64,000 nucleotides of DNA from Sandarakinorhabdus glacialis (GTDB lineage Bacteria; Pseudomonadota; Alphaproteobacteria; Sphingomonadales; Sphingomonadaceae). The notes below the pieces were generated by a model. That model worked only from the letters and a program-made list of their open reading frames with translations, ran no database searches and was not told the origin of the DNA. The DNA lies in the NCBI RefSeq assembly GCF_014643455.1, contig NZ_BMJM01000006.1, positions 124,001-188,000 on the forward strand. The letters are read 5' to 3'. The position numbers were made by a program, and so were the translations under genes. Below are positions 8,895-19,409 of the stretch, piece after piece (position 1 is the stretch's first letter; each line of letters starts with the position of its first letter).

Positions 8895-10151
8895 ATGATC
8901 ACCTCCCCCACCTTCGCCAACAAAACCTACGGCGTCTTCGGCCTCGCCCGCAGCGGCAAAGCCACAGTCGCAGCCCTGACCACATCCGGCGCCGCCACCC
9001 TCAACTGGGACGACAGCGAACCCGCGCGCACCGCCTTCACCGGCCCCGTCACCAACCTCCACCAGACGGACCTCACCACCCTCGACGCCATAATCGTCTC
9101 CCCCGGCGTCCCCCATTCCGCGCCGCTGTTCGTCGCCGCCGTCGCCGCCAACATCCCGGTAATCGGCGACATCGAACTCTTCGCCCAGGCCCGCCCCAGC
9201 CTCCCATCCCACAAGGTGGTCGGCATCACCGGCACCAACGGCAAATCGACCACCACCGCCCTCATCCACCACATCCTCATCCACGCCGGCCGCCCCGCCA
9301 CCATGGCCGGCAACATCGGCCTCCCCATCCTCTCGCAGGACCCCCTCCCCGAAAACGGCGTCTATGTCCTCGAGCTCAGCAGCTACCAGCTCGACCTGAC
9401 CTTCAGCCTCGATTGCGACATCGCCATCCTGCTCAACATCACCCCCGACCATCTCGAGCGCCACGGCACCGTCGAAGCCTATGCCGCTGCAAAAGCGCGG
9501 CTCTTCGCCATGCAGTCGTCCGGCCAGATCGCCATCATCGGCACCGCCGCCCAGACCGAATTCGCCATGGTCACCGACCCCCAGCTCATCGAGGACACCG
9601 ACGCCGGCGACCAGTCCGCCTGGCCCGCCCTCCAGGGCCCCCACAACCTCCAGAACGCCCGCGCCGCCGTCGCCGCCTGCGCCGCGCTCGGCCTCACCCC
9701 CGCAGAAATCGCCACAGGCCTCGCCACCTACGCGGGCCTCCCGCACCGCATGGAGCGCATCGCCGAAAAATCCGGCGTGCTCTGGGTCAACGATTCCAAG
9801 GCCACCAACCCCGACAGCAGCGCCCCCGCGCTCGCCGCCTTCCCGCGCACCCACTGGATCGCCGGTGGCCGCGCAAAGGGCGACGACCTGTCCGCGGTGC
9901 TGCCCTATCTTTCCGGCGTCCGCGCCGCCTACCTCATCGGCGAGGCCGCCCCCATCTTCGCCCCCATCCTCGCGCCCCATATTCCCGTCACCCAATCCGG
10001 CACCCTCCAACAGGCCGTCGCCGCCGCCGCCGCCGCTGCCATCCCGGGCGACACCGTGCTCCTTTCCCCCGCCTGCGCCAGCTTCGATCAGTTCCGTGAT
10101 TTCGAAGCCCGCGGCGACGCATTCCGTACCCTTGTCGAGGCGCTGGCATGA
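8895..10151 (+). CDS. murD: UDP-N-acetylmuramoyl-L-alanine:D-glutamate ligase MurD
   Basis: 418 aa. It adds D-glutamate as the second stem-peptide residue. Motifs: N-terminal nucleotide-fold GVFGLARSGKATV, ATP loop ITGTNGKSTTTALI, ELSSYQLD, NITPDHLERH and NDSKATNPDSSA. It is the only gene between rsmH and ftsA separated from its upstream neighbour by more than about ten bases. The 103-bp gap holds palindromic repeat A, and no clear Shine-Dalgarno precedes the ATG. Its stop overlaps the ftsW start. Confidence 0.95.
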   Translation: MITSPTFANKTYGVFGLARSGKATVAALTTSGAATLNWDDSEPARTAFTGPVTNLHQTDLTTLDAIIVSPGVPHSAPLFVAAVAANIPVIGDIELFAQARPSLPSHKVVGITGTNGKSTTTALIHHILIHAGRPATMAGNIGLPILSQDPLPENGVYVLELSSYQLDLTFSLDCDIAILLNITPDHLERHGTVEAYAAAKARLFAMQSSGQIAIIGTAAQTEFAMVTDPQLIEDTDAGDQSAWPALQGPHNLQNARAAVAACAALGLTPAEIATGLATYAGLPHRMERIAEKSGVLWVNDSKATNPDSSAPALAAFPRTHWIAGGRAKGDDLSAVLPYLSGVRAAYLIGEAAPIFAPILAPHIPVTQSGTLQQAVAAAAAAAIPGDTVLLSPACASFDQFRDFEARGDAFRTLVEALA

Positions 10152-11350
10152 CCGACACCATCCGCGCCCGCCCCTGGGTTTCCGCCACCAGCGCGCCGTT
10201 CTCGCGCGGCGACAAATCGTGGCTCGGCCGCTGGTTCTGGACCATCGACAAGCTGCTGCTGACCTTCGTCTTCGCGCTCATCGGTTGCGGCATCATCGCC
10301 GTCGCCGCCGCATCCCCCGCCGCGGCCCAGCGGCTGTCGGGCGCCGCCTTCAAATACGGCGACCTGTATTTCCTCAAGCGCCAGGTCTTCTGGGTCGCCA
10401 TCGGCCTGCCGGTGATGTTCGGCGTCTCGATGCTGCCGGTGTCCTGGGCCAAGCGCGCCGCCCTGATCGGCACCGCGGTCTTCCTCGCCGCGCTCATCCT
10501 CGTGCCCTCCTTCGGTGCCGCCAAGAATGGCGCCGAGCGCTGGCTGTCGATCGCCGGCTTCGAGGTCCAGCCTTCGGAATTCCTCAAACCGATGTTCGTC
10601 GTCACCACCGCCTGGCTGCTGGCGCTGCGTTTCGAGGACCGCAGCCTGCCGACGATGCAGCTCAGCTTCGGCGTGCTGGTCCTGATCGCCTTCCTGCTCG
10701 TCAAGCAACCCGATTTCGGCCAGACCGCGCTCATCATGACGGTCTGGCTCGTCCAGGCCGTCCTCGCCGGCATGTCGCTGTGGATGCTCGGTATTCTCGC
10801 CGGCATCGCGACTTTGGGCCTCGGCCTCGCCTATCTCACCGTCGATCACGTCAGCCAGCGCATCGACAAGTTCCTGACCGGCGGCGGCGACACCTACCAG
10901 ATCGACAAGGCGCTCGACTGTTTCCGCGCCGGCGGCCTCTTCGGCGTCGGCCCCGGCGAAGGCCAGATGAAATTCCGCCTGCCGGAACCGCACACCGACT
11001 ATATCTTCTCGGTCATCGGCGAGGAATTCGGCATGATCGCCTGCCTTGTCATCGCCGGGCTGTATATCGCCATCGTCGTCCGCGTCTTCCTGATGATGCT
11101 CGATGAAGACGACCCCTTCATCATGCTCGCCAGCGTCGGCCTCGCCACCCAGTTCGGCCTCCAGGCGACGATCAACATGGCGGTCAATATCAAGCTGTTG
11201 CCCTCCAAAGGCATGACCCTGCCGTTCATCAGCCACGGCGGTTCGTCGTTCCTCGCGCTGTGCCTCGGCATGGGGCTGCTGCTGTCGCTGACCCGGCGCA
11301 ATCCGTTCCTCAAGGCCTCGCCCTACGTCGAACGCTGGCGCGCCGGATGA
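10148..11350 (+). CDS. ftsW: Septal peptidoglycan glycosyltransferase FtsW
   Basis: 400 aa SEDS-family membrane protein that polymerises glycan strands at the septum together with FtsI. Hydrophobic segments run through the whole protein. SEDS signatures: NGAERWLSIAGFEVQPSEF, KQPDFGQTALIM, GEGQMKFRLPEPHTDYIF, and near the C terminus KGMTLPFISHGGSS. It overlaps murD upstream and murG downstream by four bases each. Confidence 0.96.
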   Translation: MTDTIRARPWVSATSAPFSRGDKSWLGRWFWTIDKLLLTFVFALIGCGIIAVAAASPAAAQRLSGAAFKYGDLYFLKRQVFWVAIGLPVMFGVSMLPVSWAKRAALIGTAVFLAALILVPSFGAAKNGAERWLSIAGFEVQPSEFLKPMFVVTTAWLLALRFEDRSLPTMQLSFGVLVLIAFLLVKQPDFGQTALIMTVWLVQAVLAGMSLWMLGILAGIATLGLGLAYLTVDHVSQRIDKFLTGGGDTYQIDKALDCFRAGGLFGVGPGEGQMKFRLPEPHTDYIFSVIGEEFGMIACLVIAGLYIAIVVRVFLMMLDEDDPFIMLASVGLATQFGLQATINMAVNIKLLPSKGMTLPFISHGGSSFLALCLGMGLLLSLTRRNPFLKASPYVERWRAG

Positions 11351-12444
11351 CGGCAAATCGGCCTTATATCCTCGCGGCAGGCGGCACCGGCGGCCACATG
11401 GTCCCGGCGCACGTCCTCGCGCTCGAGCTCAAGGCGCGCGGCCACGCTGTCCACCTCGTCACCGACACCCGCGGGCTGCGTTTTCCCGGCCTGTTCGAAG
11501 GCGTCCCGCGCACCGTCGTCGACAGCGGTTCTCCCGGCCGCTCCGGCTGGAAATCCGCGCCCGGCGTCGCGCTCAGCATCTGGCGCGGGCGCTCGGCAGC
11601 GCGGAAACTGTTCCGTGATCTCAAACCCCGCGCCGTCATCGGCTTCGGCGGCTATCCGGCGCTGCCCTCGCTGCTCGCCGCCGTGTCATTGAAGCTGCCG
11701 ACGCTCATCCACGAACAGAACGCCGTCCTCGGCCGGGTCAACCGCTTCCTCGCGCCGCGCGTCCGCGCCATCGGCACCAGCTACGCCAGCGTCCGCCGTT
11801 TGATCCCCGGCTGGGCTGCAAAGACCACCCTGACCGGCAACCCGGTCCGCGCCGAAATCATCGCCGCTCGCGCTATCGCCTTCGACGCCGACGCCCCGCG
11901 CCTGCTCCTGCTCGTCACCGGCGGCAGCCAGGGCGCCGCCATCCTCAACACGGTCGTTCCCGCCGCCGTGGCGCTGCTCCCCGAAACCCTGCGCGCCCGG
12001 CTCTCGGTCGTCCACCAGGGCCGCGACGAGGATGCCGCGCACATCGGCGAGACCTACCGCGCTGCCGGAGTCGCCGCCCAGACCCAGGCCTATTTCACCG
12101 ATCTCCCCGCCCAGATCGCCGCCGCACACATCGTCGTCGCCCGCTCCGGCGCCTCGACCGTCGCGGAGCTCGCCGTCGCCGGCCGCCCGGCGATTCTGGT
12201 GCCGCTGCCGATCGCGACCGACGACCACCAGACCGATAATGCGCAAGGTTTGGCGGCCGCTGGCGGTGCTATCGTCATCCCGCAACCACGATTTAACGCA
12301 GAGGTCGTCGCACAGGCCTTGACCGCGTGGCTATCCGACCCGAAAGCGCTCGCAGCAGCGGCGGCAGGCGCCCGCAGCGCCGGCCACCCCGACGCAGCAG
12401 CCCGCCTCGCCGACCTCGTAATCTCGACCGGATACCCCTCATGA
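11347..12444 (+). CDS. murG: Lipid II synthase MurG (UDP-GlcNAc transferase)
   Basis: 365 aa GT-B enzyme that transfers GlcNAc from UDP-GlcNAc to lipid I on the inner face of the membrane. The N terminus carries [12 protein letters not shown], a glycine-rich loop typical of MurG. GGSQGA and [13 protein letters not shown] follow, and the UDP-sugar site region reads [24 protein letters not shown]. The start chosen overlaps the ftsW stop (ATGA); the frame is also open 29 codons upstream. The stop overlaps the murC start. Confidence 0.96.
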   Translation: MTANRPYILAAGGTGGHMVPAHVLALELKARGHAVHLVTDTRGLRFPGLFEGVPRTVVDSGSPGRSGWKSAPGVALSIWRGRSAARKLFRDLKPRAVIGFGGYPALPSLLAAVSLKLPTLIHEQNAVLGRVNRFLAPRVRAIGTSYASVRRLIPGWAAKTTLTGNPVRAEIIAARAIAFDADAPRLLLLVTGGSQGAAILNTVVPAAVALLPETLRARLSVVHQGRDEDAAHIGETYRAAGVAAQTQAYFTDLPAQIAAAHIVVARSGASTVAELAVAGRPAILVPLPIATDDHQTDNAQGLAAAGGAIVIPQPRFNAEVVAQALTAWLSDPKALAAAAAGARSAGHPDAAARLADLVISTGYPS

Positions 12445-13877
12445 GTCCCGCCACCCGCACGTCCGGTTTCCGCACCGATATCGGCGTCATCCACTTCATC
12501 GGCATCGGCGGCATCGGCATGTCGGGCATCGCCGAAGTCATGGCCAACCTCGGATTCACCGTCCAGGGCAGCGACAGCGCCGAGGGCTATGTCATTGCCG
12601 GCCTTCGCGAAAAAGGCATCAAGGTCTTCATCGGCCAGGATGCGGCGAACGTCGCCGATGCCGCCGTCGTCGTCACCTCGACCGCCATCAAGCGCGACAA
12701 TCCCGAAGTCGTCGCCGCCAAGGCCAAGCGCATCCCCATCGTCCGCCGCGCCGAAATGCTCGCCGAGCTGATGCGTCTCAAGTCCTGCGTCGCCGTCGCC
12801 GGCACCCACGGCAAGACCACCACCACCTCGATGGTCGCCGCATTGCTCGACGCCGGCGGGCTCGACCCGACGGTCATCAACGGCGGCATCATCAACACCT
12901 ATGGCTCGAACGCCCGGCTCGGCGAAGGCGAATGGATGGTCGTCGAGGCCGACGAATCGGACGGCAGCTTCCTGCGCCTCGGCGGCACCATCGGCATCGT
13001 CACCAACATCGACCCCGAGCATCTCGATCACTGGGGCGACTTCGAAAAAGTCCGCGACGCCTTCGCCCAGTTCATCCACCACATCCCGTTCTACGGCGCC
13101 GGCGTGCTCTGCATCGACCACCCCGAAGTCCAGGCGCTGCTGCCCAAGGTCCAGGATCGCCGGATCATCACCTACGGCTTTTCGGCAACCGCCGACATCC
13201 GCGGCGAAAACGTGCGGCCCGTACCCGGCGGCAATAACTTTTCGGTCATCGTCCGCACCCGTGACGGCGAACGCACGATCGAAAACCTGACCCTGCCGAT
13301 GCCCGGCCGCCACAACGTCCTCAACGCCCTTGCCGCCGTCGCCGTCGCCGTCGAACTCGGCATGGCCGACGACGAAATCCGCACCGGCTTCGCCCGCTTC
13401 GGCGGGGTAAAACGCCGCTTCACAAAAGTCGGCGAAGTCGACGGCATCACCATCATCGACGACTACGGCCACCATCCCGTCGAGATCAAAGCCGTCCTCG
13501 CCGCCGCCCGCGAAGGCATTGCCACGAGTTCTGGGGCCCGCGTCCTCGCCGTCGTCCAGCCCCACCGCTTCACCCGCCTCCGCGACCTGATGCCCGAGTT
13601 CCAGGCCGCCTTCAACGACGCCGACGCCGTCTATGTCGCGCCCGTCTACGCCGCCGGCGAATCCCCCATCCCCGGCACCGACGCCGAAGCCCTCGTCACC
13701 GGCCTCCGCAACGCCGGCCACCGCGTCGCCCAATCGGTCACCGGCCCCGAAGACCTCGCCCAGCAACTCGCCGCCGACGCAAAACCCGGCGACATGGTCG
13801 TCTGCCTCGGCGCCGGCGACATCACCAAATGGGCTGCCGGTTTGGCGGACGCGATCGCAAAGATCCGCGCCGAATGA
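12441..13877 (+). CDS. murC: UDP-N-acetylmuramate:L-alanine ligase MurC
   Basis: 478 aa. It catalyses the first amino-acid addition to UDP-MurNAc. Motifs: [30 protein letters not shown] for [24 protein letters not shown] and [12 protein letters not shown]. The start overlaps the murG stop. Its TGA overlaps two adjacent ATG codons that could start murB. Confidence 0.96.
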   Translation: MSPATRTSGFRTDIGVIHFIGIGGIGMSGIAEVMANLGFTVQGSDSAEGYVIAGLREKGIKVFIGQDAANVADAAVVVTSTAIKRDNPEVVAAKAKRIPIVRRAEMLAELMRLKSCVAVAGTHGKTTTTSMVAALLDAGGLDPTVINGGIINTYGSNARLGEGEWMVVEADESDGSFLRLGGTIGIVTNIDPEHLDHWGDFEKVRDAFAQFIHHIPFYGAGVLCIDHPEVQALLPKVQDRRIITYGFSATADIRGENVRPVPGGNNFSVIVRTRDGERTIENLTLPMPGRHNVLNALAAVAVAVELGMADDEIRTGFARFGGVKRRFTKVGEVDGITIIDDYGHHPVEIKAVLAAAREGIATSSGARVLAVVQPHRFTRLRDLMPEFQAAFNDADAVYVAPVYAAGESPIPGTDAEALVTGLRNAGHRVAQSVTGPEDLAQQLAADAKPGDMVVCLGAGDITKWAAGLADAIAKIRAE

Positions 13878-14782
13878 TGCCGGCTCACGCCTCGACACCT
13901 GCTGCACTTCCCCCCCTCGCCGGCAGCCTCGAAACAAACGCGTCCTACGCCGATTTCATCTGGTTCCGCACCGGCGGCGCCGCCCAATACCTCGCCCGCC
14001 CCAAAGACCCCGCCGACCTGGCCCAGTTCCTCGCCGCACTCCCCCCCAAAACCCCGGTTTTCCCCGTCGGCGTCGGCTCGAACCTCATCGTCCGCGACGG
14101 CGGCCTCCCCGGCGTCACCATCCGCCTCCCCAAATCCTTCGCCCGCGTCACCACTGAGGGCAACCTGATCCGCGCCGGCGCCGCCGCCATGGGCATCACC
14201 GTCGCCTCCGCCGCCCGCGACGCCTCGCTTTCCGGCCTCGAATTCCTGCGCGGCATCCCCGGCACCACCGGCGGCGCCGTCCGCATGAACGCCGGCGCCT
14301 ATGGCCGGGACATCGCCGACATCCTCGTCGAAGCGACCGTCATCCGCCGCAACGGCACCACCGAAACCCTCCCCGCCGCGGCCTTCGGCTTCAGCTACCG
14401 CCACTCCGCGCTCCCCCAAGGCGACATCGTCATCGAAGCCGTCTTCCGTGCAACCCCCGGCGACAAGACCGTCATCACCGCCGAAATGGACCGCATCGCC
14501 GCCGAACGTGAAGCCTCGCAGCCGCTCCGCTCACGCACCGGCGGCTCGACCTTCAAGAACCCCCCCGGCCACAAGGCCTGGCAACTCGTCGACCAGGCCG
14601 GCTGCCGCGGCCTGACCATCGGCGGTGCCCAGGTCAGCGAAAAACACACCAACTTCCTCATCAACACCGGCACCGCCACCAGCGCCGACATCGAGGCGCT
14701 CGGCGACGAAGTCCGGTCCCGCGTCCTCGCCCACAGCGGCATTGCGCTCGAATGGGAGATCGAAAGGGTGGGCCACAAGTGA
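13874..14782 (+). CDS. murB: UDP-N-acetylenolpyruvoylglucosamine reductase MurB
   Basis: 302 aa flavoenzyme that reduces UDP-GlcNAc-enolpyruvate to UDP-MurNAc with NADPH. FAD-binding signatures are [13 protein letters not shown] and [18 protein letters not shown]. The catalytic serine lies in GSTFKNPPG, and the C terminus has [13 protein letters not shown]. Two start codons are possible, ATG at 13874 or 13877. The first overlaps the murC stop in the pattern used throughout this cluster. Confidence 0.95.
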   Translation: MMPAHASTPAALPPLAGSLETNASYADFIWFRTGGAAQYLARPKDPADLAQFLAALPPKTPVFPVGVGSNLIVRDGGLPGVTIRLPKSFARVTTEGNLIRAGAAAMGITVASAARDASLSGLEFLRGIPGTTGGAVRMNAGAYGRDIADILVEATVIRRNGTTETLPAAAFGFSYRHSALPQGDIVIEAVFRATPGDKTVITAEMDRIAAEREASQPLRSRTGGSTFKNPPGHKAWQLVDQAGCRGLTIGGAQVSEKHTNFLINTGTATSADIEALGDEVRSRVLAHSGIALEWEIERVGHK

Positions 14783-15696
14783 CTCTGCACGTCGTCGTCC
14801 TGATGGGCGGCTGGTCCGCCGAGCGCGAAGTCTCGCTAACCTCGGGCAAGGGCATCGCAGCCGCGTGCCGCGCACTCGGCCACCGCGTCACCGAAATCGA
14901 CATGGACCGCGACATCGCCGCGCGCCTCGCCGAAGCCGCGCCGGACGTGGTCTTCAACGCCCTCCACGGCACCCCCGGCGAAGACGGCAGCGTCCAGGGC
15001 CTGCTCGACCTGATGGGCCTCAAATACACCCATTCCGGCGTCAGCACCTCGGCGATCGCCATCGACAAGGAACTGACCAAGCTCGTCCTCGCCCCGCACG
15101 GCATCCGCATGCCCGCCGGCACTATCGTCGCCTCCGAAACCCTCTACGCCGGCGACCCCCTGCCGCGCCCCTACGTCCTCAAGCCCGTCAACGAAGGCTC
15201 CTCGGTCGGCGTCGCCATCGTCACCGACGCCTCCAACTACGGCAACCCGATCTCGGCACAGGCCAGCGGTCCGTGGCAAGTGTTCCCGTCATTGCTCGCC
15301 GAACCGTTCATCGCCGGCAAGGAACTCACCGTCGCCGTTCTCGATGACGAAGCCCTGGCTGTGACCGAACTTCAGACAGACACCGGCTTCTATGACTATG
15401 AGGCCAAATATACCGAAGGCCGCACGCTCCACATCTGCCCCGCCGACCTGCCGCCCGAAATCACCGCAGCCTGCCTCAAAATGGCCCTCGACGCCCACCG
15501 CGCCCTCGGCTGCAAGGGCACGTCGCGCTCCGATTTCCGCTATGACCCGGCGCAAGGGGAGGGCGGTCTCTATCTTCTCGAAGTCAACACCCAGCCCGGC
15601 ATGACCCCGCTCAGCCTCGTCCCCGAACAGGCCCGCTACCGCGGCATCGACTATGAATCCCTTGTCCAACGCCTCATCGATGCAGCCCTGAAATGA
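14779..15696 (+). CDS. ddl: D-alanine:D-alanine ligase
   Basis: 305 aa ATP-grasp enzyme making the D-Ala-D-Ala dipeptide used by MurF. Motifs: MGGWSAEREVSL, HGTPGEDGSVQGLL, KPVNEGSSVGV and the metal-binding LEVNTQPGMTPLSL. A GTG overlapping the murB stop (GTGA) gives the canonical N terminus. An ATG nine codons earlier is also in frame, so the exact start is not settled. It fits the ddlB position between murB and ftsQ. Confidence 0.94.
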   Translation: MTLHVVVLMGGWSAEREVSLTSGKGIAAACRALGHRVTEIDMDRDIAARLAEAAPDVVFNALHGTPGEDGSVQGLLDLMGLKYTHSGVSTSAIAIDKELTKLVLAPHGIRMPAGTIVASETLYAGDPLPRPYVLKPVNEGSSVGVAIVTDASNYGNPISAQASGPWQVFPSLLAEPFIAGKELTVAVLDDEALAVTELQTDTGFYDYEAKYTEGRTLHICPADLPPEITAACLKMALDAHRALGCKGTSRSDFRYDPAQGEGGLYLLEVNTQPGMTPLSLVPEQARYRGIDYESLVQRLIDAALK

Positions 15697-16616
15697 CCAC
15701 CTCGACCCTCAAGCGCGGCGCCGCCCCCCCCAAACGCAAACCCACCCCCGCGCGCAAGCGCGAACCCGCGACCGTCGCCCTGCCGGTCAATGCCGCCGTC
15801 CTGCGCCGCAACGTCATCCGCATCAGCCTCGTTGCCGCGGTCAGCCTCGTCGCCCTCACCCTCGCCGGCATCCCGCAGCGCCTATGGACGCAGTTCATCC
15901 ATAACACCGCCGACGCCGGCTTCGAAATCCGCCACGTCGAAGTCACCGGCGCCAAGGAAAGCGATCGCCTGCCGATATACGAAGCCGTCCTCTCGGGCGA
16001 CACCAACGCCATGCTGACCGCCGATCTCGGGGCCATCCGCGCCCGCCTGCTGGCGCTGCCCTGGGTCGCCGACGTCAGCGTCGCCCGCCGCCTGCCCGAT
16101 ACCCTCGCCATCCAAGTTACCGAGCGCCGTCCCGTCGCCCTCTGGCAGCATCGCCGCCGCTTCACCGCCATCGACATCACCGGGCAATCGCTGACCGGCA
16201 CCGATCTCAAGCGCTTCGCCAGCCTGCCCGTCGTCGTCGGCGCCGGCGCCAACACCCGCGTCCGCGAAGTCCTCGCGCTCACCGCCTCGGCCCCCACGCT
16301 GGCGCCCCAGGTCGATGCCGCCGTCCTCGTCGGCGGGCGCCGCTGGGACCTGAAATTCAAGACCGGCGAGACCCTGGCGCTGCCCGACACACCCGCCGCC
16401 GCCCGCGCCGCCTATCGCAAGTTCGCCCGCATGGAGGCAGCGCTCGCCGACGACCAGAAACTCCTCGGTGGCCGTTTCGAGCGCTTCGACATGCGTCTCC
16501 CCGGCCAGATGACGGTGCGTGGCCCGGCCGTTGCACAGGCCCTTGAATCCGCTGCCAAGGCTGCTGCAACCGCCGCCGCCGCCGCCGCCAAAGCGCAGAA
16601 GCCGACGACAATCTGA
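15693..16616 (+). CDS. ftsQ: Cell division protein FtsQ
   Basis: 307 aa bitopic division protein linking FtsL/FtsB to the rest of the divisome. Order: a basic cytoplasmic tail of about 45 residues (RKPTPARKREP), a membrane segment at about 50-65, then a POTRA domain starting FEIRHVEVTGAKES, and the FtsQ beta domain (LPDTLAIQVTERRPVALWQ). The C terminus is an unusual Ala/Lys-rich tail (KAAATAAAAAAKAQK). It overlaps ddl by four bases and ftsA by one. Confidence 0.94.
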   Translation: MTTSTLKRGAAPPKRKPTPARKREPATVALPVNAAVLRRNVIRISLVAAVSLVALTLAGIPQRLWTQFIHNTADAGFEIRHVEVTGAKESDRLPIYEAVLSGDTNAMLTADLGAIRARLLALPWVADVSVARRLPDTLAIQVTERRPVALWQHRRRFTAIDITGQSLTGTDLKRFASLPVVVGAGANTRVREVLALTASAPTLAPQVDAAVLVGGRRWDLKFKTGETLALPDTPAAARAAYRKFARMEAALADDQKLLGGRFERFDMRLPGQMTVRGPAVAQALESAAKAAATAAAAAAKAQKPTTI

Positions 16617-17887
16617 TGGTCAACAAGATCCCCCTCACCCCCAAGGGCGCCGAGCGCATCATCGCCGTGCTCGATGTCGGCACCTCCAAGGTCGCCGCGC
16701 TCATCGCCCTTGTCGGCGCCGACGGCGAACCCCGCGTCATCGGCACCGGCCAGAAACCCTGCGCCGGGCTCCGGCGGGGCCTCGTCACCGATTTCGAAAA
16801 GACCGAGGCCGCCATCCGCGGTGCCATGGACCAGGCCGAACGCGCCGCCGGCACCCAGGTCGAATTCGTCCACGCCTCGATCTCGGCGGGCAACCTCGGC
16901 TCCGACGTCGCCACCGCCGAAATCGATATCGCCGGCGCCAGCATCACCGGCGCCGACATGACGCTGCTGCGCGAGGCCGGCCGCACCCGCATCGATCCGC
17001 GCGGCCGCACCGTCGTCCACGCCCAGCCGGCGCTCTACGCCCTCGATGGCCAGCCCGGCGTCGAAAGCCCGGTCGGCTTCCACGCCGATCGCCTCGGCAT
17101 GGATATCCATGTCGTCACCGCCGATACGCCGCCATTGAAGAATCTCGATCGCGCCATCAAGCAGGCGCATATCGGCCTGCGCAGCCTCGTCGCCTCGCCG
17201 CTCGCCGCCAGCCTGTCGACGCTCGAACGCGAGGAACGCGAACTCGGCGTCGCCCTCATCGAGATCGGCGCCGGCGTCACCACCATCGCCGTCCACAGCA
17301 TGGGCATGCTGGTCGGTGTCGCCGCGATCCCGATGGGTGCCGACGACATCACCTATGATCTCGCCGCTGCCTTTGCCACCCGCCGCAGCCATGCCGAACG
17401 GCTCAAGGCGCTCGACGGCGCGGCGGTCGCCGTTCCCAAGGACAATCACGAAGCCGTCGAGATCCCGCCGATGAGCGACGACGGCCTCGCCGAACCCTTG
17501 CGCGTGCCAAAGGCGCAGATCATCGGCGTCATCCGCCACCGCCTCGACCTCCTGTTCCGCGAAATCGCCCTCAAGCTCGATTCGCTGGGCTTCACCGGCC
17601 CGCAGGCGCGACAGGTCGTTTTGACCGGCGGCGGCGCCGAATTGCGCTCGATTGCCGATTTTGCACAGGGGTCGCTGGGCCGCAATGTCCGCATCGGCCG
17701 GCCTCGCGGTCTGACCGGCTTGCCGCCTGCACAGTCTGGCCCGGCCTTTGCCACACTCGCCGGTTTGGTGCTGTTCGCGGCGCACGAAGTGCCCGATATC
17801 TGGCACATGACGGCGCCGGCCAAGAAACACGGCGGAAATGGTGGTCGCCTCGCCACCATGATCGAAAAACTTCGAGGTAGTCTGTGA
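16616..17887 (+). CDS. ftsA: Cell division protein FtsA (actin-like Z-ring tether)
   Basis: 423 aa actin-fold ATPase that anchors FtsZ filaments to the membrane. Nucleotide-binding motifs are VLDVGTSKVAALIA near the N terminus and VVLTGGGAELRSIADFA near the C terminus. An SHS2/1C-like segment lies between (RGLVTDFEKTEAAI). The last residues (LATMIEKLRGSL) fit the amphipathic membrane-targeting helix. Its ATG shares a base with the ftsQ stop. A 58-bp gap to ftsZ contains a small hairpin. Confidence 0.96.
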   Translation: MVNKIPLTPKGAERIIAVLDVGTSKVAALIALVGADGEPRVIGTGQKPCAGLRRGLVTDFEKTEAAIRGAMDQAERAAGTQVEFVHASISAGNLGSDVATAEIDIAGASITGADMTLLREAGRTRIDPRGRTVVHAQPALYALDGQPGVESPVGFHADRLGMDIHVVTADTPPLKNLDRAIKQAHIGLRSLVASPLAASLSTLEREERELGVALIEIGAGVTTIAVHSMGMLVGVAAIPMGADDITYDLAAAFATRRSHAERLKALDGAAVAVPKDNHEAVEIPPMSDDGLAEPLRVPKAQIIGVIRHRLDLLFREIALKLDSLGFTGPQARQVVLTGGGAELRSIADFAQGSLGRNVRIGRPRGLTGLPPAQSGPAFATLAGLVLFAAHEVPDIWHMTAPAKKHGGNGGRLATMIEKLRGSL

Positions 17888-17945
17888 TGCGACTTGCGGC
17901 GTCGCATAGCTTATATAGTATGAATCCTTGAAGGGGAGACACGAA
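17887..17945 (+). promoter_or_regulatory. ftsA-ftsZ intergenic: hairpin, TATAGT, GANTC site, strong RBS
   Basis: A perfect 7-bp inverted repeat (ATGCGAC at 17887-17893, GTCGCAT at 17901-17907) starts at the ftsA stop. An AT-rich TATAGT-like hexamer follows at 17914-17919, a GANTC site (GAATC) at 17922-17926, and the ribosome binding site AGGGGAG at 17932-17938 before the ftsZ ATG. GANTC is the CcrM methylation target in most Alphaproteobacteria, and ftsZ promoters in Caulobacter are methylation-dependent. A separate ftsZ promoter here is an inference. Confidence 0.45.
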
Positions 17946-19409
17946 ATGCTGGAATTCGAACGTCCCGAACTGACCGAGCTGAAGCCCCGCATCACGGTCA
18001 TCGGAGTCGGTGGTGCGGGCTGCAACGCCGTCACCAACATGATCAACGCCGATCTCCAGGGCGTCGAGTTCATCGTCGCCAATACCGACGCGCAATCGCT
18101 TGCCTCGAGCAAGGCGGAAACCCGCATTCAGCTCGGCATGAAGATCACCCAGGGGCTCGGCGCCGGCGCCCGTCCCGAGATCGGCCGCGCTGCCGCCGAA
18201 GAAACCCTCGACCAGCTCGAAGCCAGCCTCGAAGGCGCCCACATGTGCTTCATCGCCGCCGGCATGGGCGGCGGCACCGGCACCGGGGCAGCCCCCGTCG
18301 TTGCCCGCGCCGCGCGTGAAAAGGGCATCCTGACCGTCGGTGTCGTCACCAAGCCGTTCACCTTCGAAGGCAACAAGCGCATGCGCGCCGCCGAGGAAGG
18401 CATCGCCGAGTTGCAGAAGGTCGTCGACACCCTCATCATCATTCCGAACCAGAATCTGTTCCTCATCGCCAACGCCAACACCACGTTCAAGGAAGCGTTC
18501 GCGATGGCCGACCAGGTCCTCCACCAGGGCGTCCGCGGCATCACCGATCTCATGATCATGCCTGGCCTGATCAACCTCGATTTCGCCGATATCCGCACCG
18601 TCATGTCCGAAATGGGCAAGGCGATGATGGGCACCGGCGAAGCGACGGGCGAGCGCCGCGCCATCGAGGCCGCCGAAAAGGCCATCGCCAACCCGCTGCT
18701 CGACGAAGTCTCGATGCGCGGTGCCAAGGGCGTCATCATCAACATCACCGGCGGCGACGATCTCCGCCTGATGGAAGTCGATGAAGCCGCGACGCACATC
18801 CGCGACATGGTCGATCCCGACGCCAACATCATCGTCGGCTCGGCCTTCAACAAGGACCTCGACGGCGTCATGCGCGTCTCGGTCGTCGCCACCGGCATCG
18901 ATGCCGCGACGCGTCCGTCCGCCGCCGCGCCGCGCCCACGCCCAAGCAACAGCTTCGCCAGCCAGCCGAGCATCTTCACGACCGCACCGATCACTGCGCC
19001 GCAGCCGGTCCCCGAAGCCGCGGCAACCGTGCCGATCCTCGAGGACCTGCCGGTAGCCGCGATGGTTGCCGCCGATGCCGACCTGCCCGAAATCGAGCCC
19101 GAAGCCGAAGACATCGACCTCGCCATCGCAGCGGAACGCATCCCCGACATGTCGCCGGCCGAAACCTTCCGCTTTACCCCGAGCGAGACGCCGGCCGCAG
19201 CTGTTCACGTGCCCGCACCCGCCCCCGTCGCCGCGCCGCCGGTCGAGGAAGAGCGCCCGATGACACTGTTCGAAAAGATGATGAACCTGTCGCGCGGCCC
19301 CCGCAACAAGCCCAGCGCCCCGAACCCGACCAACCTGGCGCCCGAGCCCCAACCCGGCTCCCCCGAAGTCGACATCCCGCCGTTCTTCAAGCGGCAGGTC
19401 AACAACTAG
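17946..19409 (+). CDS. ftsZ: Cell division protein FtsZ
   Basis: 487 aa tubulin-like GTPase that forms the Z ring. The GTP-binding core has [21 protein letters not shown] and the tubulin signature [12 protein letters not shown]; the T7 loop reads [11 protein letters not shown]. After about residue 325 comes a long Pro/Ala/Glu-rich linker. The conserved C-terminal peptide (DIPPFFKRQ) that binds FtsA and other tethers closes the protein. The start is fixed by AGGGGAG 7 bases before the ATG, although the frame is open six codons earlier from a TTG. It ends the dcw cluster. Confidence 0.97.
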   Translation: MLEFERPELTELKPRITVIGVGGAGCNAVTNMINADLQGVEFIVANTDAQSLASSKAETRIQLGMKITQGLGAGARPEIGRAAAEETLDQLEASLEGAHMCFIAAGMGGGTGTGAAPVVARAAREKGILTVGVVTKPFTFEGNKRMRAAEEGIAELQKVVDTLIIIPNQNLFLIANANTTFKEAFAMADQVLHQGVRGITDLMIMPGLINLDFADIRTVMSEMGKAMMGTGEATGERRAIEAAEKAIANPLLDEVSMRGAKGVIINITGGDDLRLMEVDEAATHIRDMVDPDANIIVGSAFNKDLDGVMRVSVVATGIDAATRPSAAAPRPRPSNSFASQPSIFTTAPITAPQPVPEAAATVPILEDLPVAAMVAADADLPEIEPEAEDIDLAIAAERIPDMSPAETFRFTPSETPAAAVHVPAPAPVAAPPVEEERPMTLFEKMMNLSRGPRNKPSAPNPTNLAPEPQPGSPEVDIPPFFKRQVNN

